A stretch of DNA of 64,000 nt from JBGAJN01 sp044224905 (GTDB lineage: Bacteria; Verrucomicrobiota; Verrucomicrobiia; Limisphaerales; JBGAJN01), in NCBI GenBank assembly GCA_044224905.1, contig JBGAJN010000001.1, positions 1,488,001 to 1,552,000 of the forward strand, in the 5' to 3' direction. The position numbers were made by a program, and so were the translations under genes. The notes beneath the pieces were generated by a model that had not been told where the DNA came from, did no database searches, and was given only the letters and a program-made list of their open reading frames with translations. Numbering within the stretch: the stretch's first letter is position 1; each line of letters opens with the position of its first letter. This document shows positions 43,868 to 55,300 of the stretch, piece after piece.

Positions 43868-44926
43868 ATGAGCTCAGACCAAATCCGACACGATTGGCGG
43901 ACCGACGAAATCCGCGCGATTCACGACCAGCCATTGCTTGAGTTGGTTTTCCAAGCCGCCGCGATTCATCGCCGCAACCAGGCGCCGCGCGAAGTTCAGG
44001 TGTGCAAGTTGATTTCCATCAAGACGGGTGCGTGCCCGGAGGATTGCAGCTATTGCTCGCAGTCGTCTCGCTACGAAACCGAGGTGGAGCCGCAGTCGTT
44101 GATGACGAAGGAAGCGGTGATCGACATCGCCAAGCGCGCGAAAGAGGCCGGCGTGAGTCGCGTCTGCATGGGCGCGGCGTGGCGTGAAGTGCGCGACAAT
44201 GCGCAGTTCGATCGCGTGCTCGACATGGTGAAGGAAGTCACCGGCATGGGCGTGGAGGTTTGCTGCACGCTGGGGATGTTGAACGAATCGCAGGCGAAGC
44301 GCTTGGAAGAAGCCGGCCTTTACGCCTACAACCACAATCTCGACACGTCGGAATCGCACTACAAAAACGTCATCACGACGCGCACGTATCAGGATCGGCT
44401 CAATACAATTCAAAACGTGCGCAAGACCGACGTGACTTTGTGCGCGGGTGGAATCCTTGGCTTGGGCGAAAGCATTGATGATCGGATTGCTCTCCTGCAA
44501 ACGCTCTCCACGATCACGCCGCATCCTGAGTCGGTGCCGATCAATATTCTTTCAAAAGTCCCGGGAACGCCGTTCGCGGGTCAGGCTGACGTTCCGTTTG
44601 CGGAGACGTTGCGGATGATCGCGACAGCTCGAATCGCTATGCCCAAGACGGTGGTGCGCTTGTCGGCTGGTCGTGCGAATCTGTCGATTGCTGAACAGGC
44701 GCTCTGCTTTCTGGCGGGCGCGAACTCGATTTTTTCGAGCGAAACGAAAAGCATGTTGACCAAGGCTGTGCCGTCGCCGGATTACGACGCGGACGCTGCT
44801 ATGCTGGGCTTATTAGGACTCACGATGCGACCGCCGTTTAAGGATAAAGCCGCGCCGATGGGGTGCAGTTCGTCAACTCCCGGCGCATGTGCTGATCATG
44901 AGGAGTCGGTCGTGGGGAGTGCTTGA
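43868..44926 (+). CDS. bioB: Biotin synthase
   Basis: This 352-residue radical SAM enzyme converts dethiobiotin to biotin. The [4Fe-4S] motif is C-x3-C-x2-C at Cys56, Cys60 and Cys63 (GACPEDCSYCSQS). Other landmarks are VCMGAAWREVRD, GMLNESQAKRLEEAGLYAYNHNLDTS, GGILGLGES and VRLSAGR, covering the second cluster and substrate sites. I chose the ATG at 43868 as start; the frame is open from a TTG 13 codons earlier. The length fits the family. It diverges from the TPR gene, and no clear BirA-type operator was recognised in the 155-bp gap. Other biotin genes are not in the window. Confidence 0.95.
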   Translation: MSSDQIRHDWRTDEIRAIHDQPLLELVFQAAAIHRRNQAPREVQVCKLISIKTGACPEDCSYCSQSSRYETEVEPQSLMTKEAVIDIAKRAKEAGVSRVCMGAAWREVRDNAQFDRVLDMVKEVTGMGVEVCCTLGMLNESQAKRLEEAGLYAYNHNLDTSESHYKNVITTRTYQDRLNTIQNVRKTDVTLCAGGILGLGESIDDRIALLQTLSTITPHPESVPINILSKVPGTPFAGQADVPFAETLRMIATARIAMPKTVVRLSAGRANLSIAEQALCFLAGANSIFSSETKSMLTKAVPSPDYDADAAMLGLLGLTMRPPFKDKAAPMGCSSSTPGACADHEESVVGSA

Positions 44927-44983
44927 TTCGGCTTCCGGCGCGGGAAACTTGCCCGTCCCCTATCTTCTTGCATCTTGGTTGCG

Positions 44984-45763
44984 ATGGGTTCTGTCATGCC
45001 ACAACCTCTGGGAATAAACAAAGGCGGCTATTTCGGTGAGCGGTTGGATTACCAGCGTTTTCATCGGGAATTGGAGGAAGTTGCGCGACTTAGGGGGTGG
45101 CGATCCGAGGTCTTTTTTGAGAGTGGGACAACACGAATTTCTGCTTTACGGAAAACGTTTGGAACGAGAAAACCAGCGAAGCGTTTGTATATTTCTGCGG
45201 GCATTCATGGCGATGAGCCGGCTGGGCCGCTCGCGGTACTCGACTTGTTGAAGCAAGATGATTGGCCCGAGGGGGTGGAACTATGGATTTGCCCGTGTCT
45301 CAATCCTGCAGGACTTAGCCGCAATACCCGAGAGAGCGAAGCTGGTCTAGATCTCAACCGCCAGTATTTGCATTTGGTTGCGGAAGAGACTCGGGCTCAT
45401 GTCGCTTGGTTGGAGCGACAACCCGATTTTGATCTCGCGCTGTGTCTGCACGAAGACTGGGAGGCTCAAGGTTTCTATTTGTACGAGTTGAACCCAGACA
45501 ACCGTCCGACGCACGCGGAAAGCATTGTAAGAGAAGTAGGAAAAGTATGCCCGATTGATCTTTCGACTGTAATTGAAGGGCGACCGGCGTCTGGCGGGAT
45601 CGTTCGGCCCAGTGTGGATCCTGCTTCTCGCCCTCAATGGCCCGAAGCGTTGTACTTGATTAGGCACAAAACGCGACTCAGCTACACCTTGGAAGCACCG
45701 TCCGATTTTCCGCTTGCGACAAGAGTGGCGTCGTTAGTTGTGGCGATTCGGTCGGCATTTTAG
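44984..45763 (+). CDS. M14-type zinc carboxypeptidase/succinylglutamate desuccinylase-like protein
   Basis: This 259-residue protein has the zinc site of the M14/AstE-AspA group: AGIHGDEP supplies His and Glu, and LCLHED supplies a second His. LNPAGLSRNTRES and GLDLNRQY carry the conserved Asn/Arg substrate residues. It has no signal peptide, so it should act in the cytoplasm as a desuccinylase or amino-acid deacylase or peptidase. The ATG at 44984 is my choice; an ATG at 44996 also fits. Its codon use is less GC-rich than bioB just upstream, which may mean recent acquisition. Confidence 0.82.
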   Translation: MGSVMPQPLGINKGGYFGERLDYQRFHRELEEVARLRGWRSEVFFESGTTRISALRKTFGTRKPAKRLYISAGIHGDEPAGPLAVLDLLKQDDWPEGVELWICPCLNPAGLSRNTRESEAGLDLNRQYLHLVAEETRAHVAWLERQPDFDLALCLHEDWEAQGFYLYELNPDNRPTHAESIVREVGKVCPIDLSTVIEGRPASGGIVRPSVDPASRPQWPEALYLIRHKTRLSYTLEAPSDFPLATRVASLVVAIRSAF

Positions 45764-46344
45764 GCGCAATTTGGAGGTTTTTCAGTATTCGCTACTGCTG
45801 TCGAAAATCAATTTTGGTGCGCCAATGTGCTTGCGATATCCTTATCGATTTAACACTTTTCGTAAATATGGCGCTTTTCGCCGCGGGGCGCGCTCGTGGC
45901 TTCAACAGGTAATGGAAGCGAGAAAGTCTTCCAGTCGCATGACATTTGGGATCGCATATGGTCGCGGGTTATCGCTGGTAATCGCGCTCTCATTCCTGAA
46001 GCAGTGTTTGCAGCGCCTTTTCCAGGATTTTCTAGTGCAAGGGGTAGGTAACGCGGGTGCCTTTGGGGCTAACACGCTGTGATTTGACTCAAAATGACGT
46101 GTTAAACTGGAGGTGGTTTGTCACGTTTTACGATTGTCAATTTTGAGAAAATCTCGGGTGGGTATTTCTCAATGTTGCGCCCGTTGGCATGTGGTTTTGC
46201 GTGTCACGAATGAGTGAAAAATGTTCAAAAATGAATTGCATTTTTGTGCTCAACCGCCTACAACAGCAGACGTTCCTTACATACAACGTGAAAACAGCGC
46301 CTGAACTCAAGCGGTCTCGTGTCGTCTCAACACGGATTTCTCCC
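45764..46344. promoter_or_regulatory. 581-bp AT-richer region upstream of the giant repeat protein gene
   Basis: No convincing gene is seen. A short open frame over 45738-46082 overlaps the end of the carboxypeptidase-like gene and looks random. Two perfect 8-bp inverted repeats occur: 46143-46150 with 46165-46172 (14-nt loop) and 46226-46233 with 46239-46246 (5-nt loop). The region is richer in A/T than its surroundings and probably contains the promoter and a leader of the giant gene. No clear Shine-Dalgarno precedes 46345. Confidence 0.45.
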
Positions 46345-49300
46345 ATGAAAAACTTCGCTTCTCTCTTCCTTGCTTTCGCCGTGACAACCGTGATTTTGAG
46401 CTTCACGCACGAAGTGTCGGCGCAGACAACCTACACTTGGGTGGGCGCGTCGGGAGGCGGCGATGGTGTGAATATGAGCGATGCGAATAACTGGTCGCCT
46501 GGTGGCGGTCCGCCCGTCGCCGGTGATTCCGTGGTCTTCACCGATGCTGCAGGAGTTGAAACCACTATCGTAGTTGATGCGAACTTTTCACTCGACACGA
46601 TCCTGTTCGATGGAAACGTCGCTGGTGGGATTACGATGAATTCGTCGGGCGGTTCGAAGATTACGCTCACGGCCGCCGGGGGGACAGGTTTGACTGTGCT
46701 GGCTGCCAGCGCGAACCACACGATGAACAACGATGTGGACTTGGGTTCGAGCCAAAGTTGGGACATTCAGACGGGGCGGACGTTTACGTTGAATGGAATT
46801 CTTGGTGATGGTGGGGGCGGATATTCTCTGACCACAATTGGTGCGGGCAAATTAATACTTGCTGGGGCGAACACTTTCAGTGGTGCACTGAATGTAAATG
46901 CCGGCGTGGTGAACTTGCAGAACTCGGGGGCGATCGCTTCGTCTAGTGGTGCGGCTGTATCTACATCGAGCGCGCTGGAGTTGGAGGGTGGTGTTGCGAT
47001 TGGTGCGGTTCCGCTTTCGCTAACGGGCTCCGGCCCGGGCGGTAGTGGCGCGTTACGCAACGTCACGGGCGCGAACAGTTACGCGGGTGCAATTACTGTA
47101 TTAGGCGGCGCAACCGTTGGCTCCGATGCGGGCGCTCTCACTCTCACGGGTGGCGTTAGCATTACAACCGGCTCGATCACTTTTACTGGCTCAGGGGACA
47201 GTCTGGTCAATACGGTGGGAATTTCAGGCAGTACGCCGGGTGGGCTGATCAAGACTGGCACAGGCAAGCTCACGATAACCACTGCGAACACCTACAGTGG
47301 TGCCACGACAATCTCTGGGGGCGGGTCGATCAATATTCAGAATGGTAGCGCCTTGGGAAGCACGGCCAACGGAACCGATATTAGCGCGGCGAGCACATTG
47401 GAGTTGCAGGGTGGCATCTCCGTCGGAGCGGAGTCGATTCAGCTTAATGGCGTCGGCGTCGGTGGCAACGGCAACTTGCGCAGCATTAGCGGCGCAAACA
47501 GCATTGCTGGAAGTATAACCTTGGCTCAACCTGCCCGCATCAATACGGATGCAGGGACTCTTACATTAACTGGCGGAATTACCGGTACGGGCAATGCCCT
47601 GACCGTTGGCGGTTCAGGCGACACGGTGATCAACCATGCGAGCGGCATTAATACTGGCACGGGCGGCACCCTTGTGAAGGATGGCAGCGGCGTGTTGACC
47701 GTCACCGCCAGTGGTGGAAGTTCCATGACCGGCAATACAACCATCAATGGCGGCACGGTTCGCATCGCGAACGATAACGTCCTTGGCGTTGTTCCGGGCG
47801 CTTTCACGGCCAATCAATTGGTTTTCAATGGCGGCACTTTGGAGAACACCAGCACAATTACGACTCCGCTCAATCGCGGCATCACACTCACTGGCGCTGG
47901 CACTTTCCTCGTCAACAGCGGTACTACCAATACGATCATCGCTCCCATTACCGGCGCGGGTGGCTTGACAAAGACCGGCACGGGTAACTTAGTGCTGGGT
48001 GCAACCAACGATTTCGCGGGCGCGACCTTGGTGAGCGGTGGTTCGCTGATTGTCAGCAACAACGCCAGTTTGGGCACTGCCGCCGGCGGGACGACGGTGT
48101 CAAGTGGAGCCGCCCTCGTCATTGCCACGGGCGTCACCAATTCGGAATTACTTACTTTGAGCGGTAGCGGGCCTGATGGTGCCGGTGCCTTGGTCAACGC
48201 ATCGGGCGCTACTATTCTCAACGGTGGAATTAACAATGCCGCCGCAGCCACTTACAATACCGTTGGCGGCAACCTTACATTAAACGGGGCTATCAGCGGC
48301 TCAGGCATCACCAAGCTGGGTGGTAACACGCTCACTCTCGGGGGCAACGATAGCTTTACCGGGGGTTTGGTGGTTCATGGCGGCACGGCGGCGGTTTCGG
48401 GTGCGAATGGTCAATTGACCGGTGTGACCTCCATGACTGTGAATAACGGCGCTGCATTGACCGTTGGCGCCAACTCTGACACAACTTACTTAGATCGCAT
48501 CAAGGACGGATCGCCGATTTTTATCAATCGCGGCTCCTTGAACCTCAACGGTTCGCTGGTCGCGGGATTAAATATCGAAAACATGGGGTCGGACTTTGTG
48601 TTTGGTGGCGGCCTCAACACGATCACGCTGACGCCCGCCGCGGGTAGTCAGGTGGAGCTGAAGACCGATTTCTTGACCCGCAGCAATGGCGCGACGCTTG
48701 TTGTGCGTGGCAGCAATCTGGGCAGCAACGGCAACAACACCGCCCGTTTCTTCCTGACCAACACGCCGTCCTTCATTGTCGGTGGTGGCGGCGCAACGGA
48801 TAGCAAGAACATCAGCATTGCGACCTGGATCGTCGGCGACTCCGTGGCCGGTGGCGCGGGCACCAACTTCGTCACCTTCACCAGTGGCAACGGTTTCCGT
48901 CCCTTAAACACCGCAACCGAGTATGACCTGACCTCGATCTCGGGTGTGAGTGGCAACAATAACTTCAACACCACTGGTGAATACTTCACCAACGGCAGCG
49001 CCACCGTGAATGCCTTGCGCATCGCGGGCGGCACCGTGAATTTGGGTGGCACCAACACCACCCTGACCGTGACCGGCGGCGCGTTGTTGGCCGTCGGTTC
49101 GTCCAGCATGATCAACGGCAAACTCGCTTTCGGTGCGACGGAAGGAATTATCCACAACATGGGCGGCGCAGCGCAGACCTTGACCCTCAGTTCGATGGTT
49201 ACCGGCACCGGCGGGCTGACATACAGCGCGGGTCGTTCCGACGGCATCTTAGTACTCGGCGGTATGAACAGCTACACCGGCACCAACGCCTTCAACGGCG

Positions 49301-52300
49301 GTCAGGTGAACATCGCCAATGACTTCAACCTCGGCACGGCGCCGGGTTCAGCGAACACCAATATCGTGCTTGGCGGATCAATTCTCCTCGCCACCGCGGA
49401 CTTTGCGCTTAATGCCAATCGCGGCATCGAGCTTGTGCCTGGCGGCGGCACGCTGTCCGTCGCGACCGGCAACACCTTGAGCTATGGCGGCATCATCACC
49501 GGAGCGACCACCAACACTTTCACCAAAGCCGGCGGCGGTACTTTGGTTTTGACCGGCGCGAATACATTTGCGGGACCGACAGCCGTGACGGGCGGCCGCC
49601 TGCAAATCAACAGTGACGGCCAGTTGGGCACCGCTCCGGGCACGCTGACGGCGAGCTCCCTGACATTGAGTGGCGGCAGCACTCTGGCATGGGCAGGCGC
49701 CAGCGGAGCACTCAATCCGAATCGCGGGATCACCCTCACTGGCGCGGGCCAGGTGGACGTGGTCAGCGGCAGCACCCTGACCTACGGCGGCGTCATCGCC
49801 GGCACCGGCGGTCTGGCCAAGCTCGGCTCGGGTACGCTGCTCCTCACCAACGCAAGCGTAAACACCGGCAGCGTTACCAACAGCGGCGGCACCCTCACCT
49901 TGGCTGGAGAAGGCGCGACGATGAACAACGCTTCGACTTTCGTCGTGCAGAGCAACTCCACCGTGAACATCGGAAGCATCACCGACACCGTGGTGCTTGA
50001 CCGCTTGAGCAACTCGGCTGTGCTCAACTTGTCGGGCGGCTCCCTCACACTCAACGGCGCGGATAACGCGACGACGACCACCGAGGCCATCGGCACACTG
50101 ACCAGCACGGCGGGCTTCAACACCTTGACGCTCAACTCGGCAGGTGTCACCCGGCAGGTCGAGTTGACCACGACCAACGCGCTGGCCCGCACCGGCAGCG
50201 CGACCTTGTTGGTTCGCGGCGATAGTTTGGGATCAACCGGCGCTGGCACCTCGCGCGTGCTCCTCGGTACTTCGTTTGCCAGCGGTTCGCCGACCAACTT
50301 CCTCTTCAGCGGCACCAACTCCGGTTCGCTCGGGCTGGCGCCTACCGCCATCGTAGCCGGCAAAACCACCAACGCGATCATCAACTTCATGGTTGGCGAC
50401 GCCAGCTCTACCGGCAGTGGCAACACCTTCGTCACCTATGACGCCAACGGCCTGCGCCCGTTGAACACAGCCACCGAACTGGAATCGGGGACGATTAACA
50501 ACAGCGTCAGCGGCGTGGGCGGCAATATCGGCAACACCAACTTCACCACCGCAGGCGACACTCTTACCGGCAACCGCATCCTCAATGCGCTGCGGGTCAC
50601 CGCCAACACCCTGGACATCGGAGTGGGCAATGGCCTGACCAACTACAGCGGCGCGGTCCTCTTCACCGGCGCGGCTTCGATCACCAACGGCACCTTGGTC
50701 TTCCCGACGGTGACCAACGCGACGAGCACCAACGGCATTGAAGGCATAATCAGCCTCCATGGTGCCAGCGCGTTCACGGCGGCGATCGGCTCGGTCATTG
50801 GCGGGCAGTCCGGCTTTACCAACAACCAGTTGACCGTCAGCGGCAACAATCCGAATAGCTCGCTTATCTTGTCCGGCAACAACACCTTCTCCAACCTCGT
50901 CGTCAACAACGTCAAGCTCGGCTACGGGGCTGACAACAACCTCGGCATCGCGCCGACGGCGGCAACGAATGCGGGCGCGGGTGCCAATATCACCCTAGCC
51001 GGCGGTGCCACCCTCTCCAACTCGGCGAGCGTGACGATCGGCTCCACCCGCGGCCTCACCCTAGGCAACGGCGGCGGTGCGTTTGAAACCCCGACGGGCA
51101 CGACAGTCACTTACGGCGGCATCATTGCCGGCGCGGGTCAGGGACTGGCCAAGAACGGTGCGGGCACACTGGCTCTCTCTGGCGCAAGCACCTTCACCGG
51201 CACGCTGTCCCTCAACGCTGGCACAATCATCGCCTCCGGCAACAACGGTGCGCTGGGCGCGGGCAACTTCGTCATCGGCTCCGGTGGCACCTTTCAGGCA
51301 ATTGATGACGCGGCGCGTTCCTTCGCCCGGCCCGTCACCATCAACGGCAACCAGACTATCTTAGTGGACCGTCTCACCCCGGGCGCGGGCATTCTCATGA
51401 ACTTGGGTGCATTGACGGCGGGCAACTCTTTGACGGGCGGCCAGACCATCACCATCAATCTCGGCACCAACGTGCTGACCACCGGCACCAACCCTGGCTT
51501 CCAGTTCAACGGCGCCATCAATCTGACCAACACTTCCGGTGCGACCACCTTCGTCGTCAACACCAACGGTGGCACCTCATCCACGATCCTCTTCCTGGCC
51601 GGGCCTTTCGTGGGCAGTGGTGACATTGTCAAGGACGGCGCGGGCGACCTGCGCTGGGACAGCCTTAACAACCCCTCCTTCACCGGTGGTCTGACCATCA
51701 ACGCCGGCCGCTTGTTCCTCAACGGCGGCACGGGCTTGGGCATTGGCATATCCGGTAAGCCCATCACCGTAGCTAGCGGGGCACAGTTGGACTTGAACAA
51801 CGCCGTCCTTACCGGCGAGCAGGCGGTGACCGTCAGTGGCGCGGGTATCGGTGGCAGTGGTGCGATCGTTAACGGTGGCAACGCGGCGTCAAGCTTTGGC
51901 GGTGCCTTCATCCAGACCGCTCCGACCACCTACGGTGTGACGCAGGCGGCAGGCACTCTGACCAACCGCGGCGGCATCGTGGGCGACTTCACTGTGACCA
52001 AGATCGGCGCGGGCACCTTGGTGCTGGCCGGCGATAACACCTACGCAGCGCCTACCATTGTCGACGGCGGCACTCTGCAACTCGTCGGCTCTGGTACGCT
52101 CAGTGGCACCACGGCTGTGACCGTGAACAACTCCGGCACCCTGTCGTTTAACAACGGCAACGAAACCAACGCCGTCAATCACCTGCCCAACGCGGTGCCG
52201 GTGACCCTCAATCGCGGCGAGATTGAGGTTAACGGCGTGAACGCTGCGGGTGCGAACTTTGAGACCATCGGCGCTGTGACCCTCGGTGGAGGTAACAACA

Positions 52301-55300
52301 CCATTACCCTCGACCCAGCCAGCGGAATGCAGGTCGGCCTGACCGCTGCCAGCGTGACGCGCAACAGCAACTCGGTGCTATACGTGCGCGGTGAAAACCT
52401 TGGAACCAGCGGCGCGGACGCCAGTCAAGTAATGATCACGGCGGCCCCGTCGTTGGTCGGCGGCGGTGGCACGGCGGGAACGCGAAATCAGAGCATCATT
52501 CCATGGGCAGCCGGCGCCACCAACTTCAACGAAGCGGGTGCATCGGCGAACTTCTACGGACCGACATTCGTGACTTACGGCACCAACGGCGTGCGCCCGT
52601 TGAATCCCTTCACGGAAATGAGCATTGCAGTGGTGAACAACAACCGCACCGACATCAATGCCTCCGTCTCCACCTCGGAAAACCTAGTCAGCAACCAGAC
52701 CGTCAACGCCCTGCGCATGGTCGGTGGCACGCTGGATATGCAGAACGCACGCACCCTGACCGTGACCAGCGGTTCGATTATCGGTGCCGCAGCGACTACG
52801 GTCATCGGTGATCGGCCCAACTACTCCACGCTGGCCTTCGGCTCGGCCGAGGGCGTAGTGCAGTTGTTCAACGCCGGCATGACGATCAACAGCATGATCA
52901 CCGGCAGTGGCGGCCTGACGGTCGGCAGCTTCAACAACCAGACGTTGACCCTCACCGGCACCAACAGCTTCACCGGCAACGTCACGATCAATGGCGGACA
53001 AGTGAGCGTGCGCGCCGATGCGAACTTGGGCAACGCGGCCAACGCCCTCATTCTCCAAGGCGGCACGGTGGCCAGCACCCAAGACCTTATCCTCGGTCGG
53101 ACGATCGCAGTGGGGCAAGGCGGCGGCACCTTCAGCCCGGCGTTGAACACGATTTTGACCCTCAACACCGCAATCAGTTCTCCCACGACCAACAACCTCA
53201 CCAAAGTCGGTCTCGGTGCGCTCGTGATTCCCACTGGTGTCGCCAACACGATCAACGGTCCCGTGGTCGTCGCCGGCGGCTCCCTCTTTGTGGGTGATGA
53301 AGCCCAGTTGGGCGGCGCTCCCGGCAGCCCGCTCATTGGCGGTTTGACCATTCTCAGCTCCACCAACGCGGCCACGTTTGCGGTGACCAACGACATGAGT
53401 CTTTCGGCCAATCGCTGGCTGAACTTGGTGGGCACCTCAAACGCCATTGACGTTGCGGCGACCAAGACCCTCACCGTCAACAGCCCTGTGATGGGTGCTG
53501 GTGCGATCAACAAGGCGGGTTCCGGCACACTGATCTTTGCCAATGTCTCGAGCAACACCGGTGCGATCGCGGTGAACGGCGGCACTTTTGCCGTGCAAGG
53601 CAACAACGCAGCTCTCTTGGCGCCGGGAACGATTACCGTCCAGAGCAACTCCACCCTGACCCTCGGAGCGTTGGCGGACACGACTGTCAATCCAAACCGC
53701 GTTGGCGATAACGCGGCGATCATCTTGAACAACGGCATGGTGAACCTCAACGGCTCTGCCAACGCCTCGACGACCGCCGAGCGTATCGGCACGCTGACCT
53801 TCGGCTCCGGCTACAACAGCCTGACCTTGACCCCGGGCGGCGGCGAAGTGGATTTGGTTTCCTCCAACGTCCTGACCCGCACGGCCAACTCCGGCGCCAC
53901 GGCACTGGTTCGCGGCACGGAACTTGGTACCAATCTCGCGACCGGGAGCCGCATCCTCTACAGCACCACGCCGACCAACTTCCTTGTCAGTGGCACCAAC
54001 GGCGGTCCGGGGAGCGTGTCCCCCGCGGTGGTCAACGGCGCCACCACCAACGCGATCATTCCGTGGCTCGTGGGTGACAACACCGGCGCGGCGGGCAGTG
54101 GGAACACCTTCGTGACTTACGGCACCAACGGACTGCGTCCGTTGGCTACGATTGAACTGGAAGCCGGCACCATCAATAATTCGCTTGGGGCAGCCGGAAC
54201 CACGGGCACCAACTTCACTACTGCGGGTGAGAACCTGACTGCGGGCGTTGCCCACAGTGTCAATGCGCTGCGTGTGACCGGTGGTACGTTGAATACATCA
54301 GGCACCGTTCTAACGAATACTAGCGGCGCAATTCTCTTCACTGCGGCGGCCTCGATCACGAACGGCACGCTGCGTCTCCCGACCAATGTGATGGTTGTTG
54401 CCGGAGCCGGCGGTTACACCAACCGTATCATGACCGAAGGTATCATTAGCTTGCAGGGCGCGGCACCCTTCACGGCGGGGATCGGAAGCGCCATCGCCGG
54501 CGCGACCAACGTCGTCGTCAGCGGTAATAATGCGGCCAACACCTTGGTGCTGGCCGGCGCGAACTCGTTCACCAACTTGATCGTCAACAACACCCGCGTA
54601 AGCTTTGCTACGGAAACTAACCTGGGTGGCGGCACCGTCACGTTGGCGGGCGGCACGCTTGTCAATCAGGCGGCCGCGTTTATCCCGACCAACCACAACA
54701 TTATCCTTGGCAATTCGGGCGGCACCTTGGATGTGTCCGCCGGCACCCTGACCATTGGCAGCGTCATCTCCGGCGGGCAGAGCCTGACCAAGAACGGTAC
54801 TGGCTTGCTGAGCTTGAGCGCGGGCAACTCCTTCAGCGGCGGCCTGATACTCAACGGCGGCAGTGTGCGCGGCACCACCAACGCCGCCTCGCTGGGTAAC
54901 GGCATTATCTTCATCAACGGCGGCAACGTCGAATTGCTCAACGACACCCAGATTTCCTACAATCGCCCGGTCGTCCTGAACGGAAGCACCACTAACGTGA
55001 TTGGCAATCTGACCGCGCTGGTCTCCACCAACACGTTCACAATGGGCAACTTGACGATGGGTAATCAGCGCCTGAGCGTCACCAACGGTGGCAGTTCGAC
55101 ATCCGGCACCAACTTCCTGACTTACGGCACTGTCACCCTGACCAACAGCGGCGCGACCTTCAGCGTTGGTTCCTCCGCGGCTGCCGTCAACAACCAGTTG
55201 AACGTTGGCGCGATCGCCAATCAGGGCTACAACACCACGTTCGAGACCGACGCCCGCGGCCGCGTGCTGATCACCGGCAGTGCCACCGGCACTGGCAGCC

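Noticed and set aside
45738..46082. 114-codon plus-strand frame after the carboxypeptidase-like gene
   Set aside because: It overlaps the end of the preceding gene, has no domain, no ribosome binding site and composition unlike a conserved protein.
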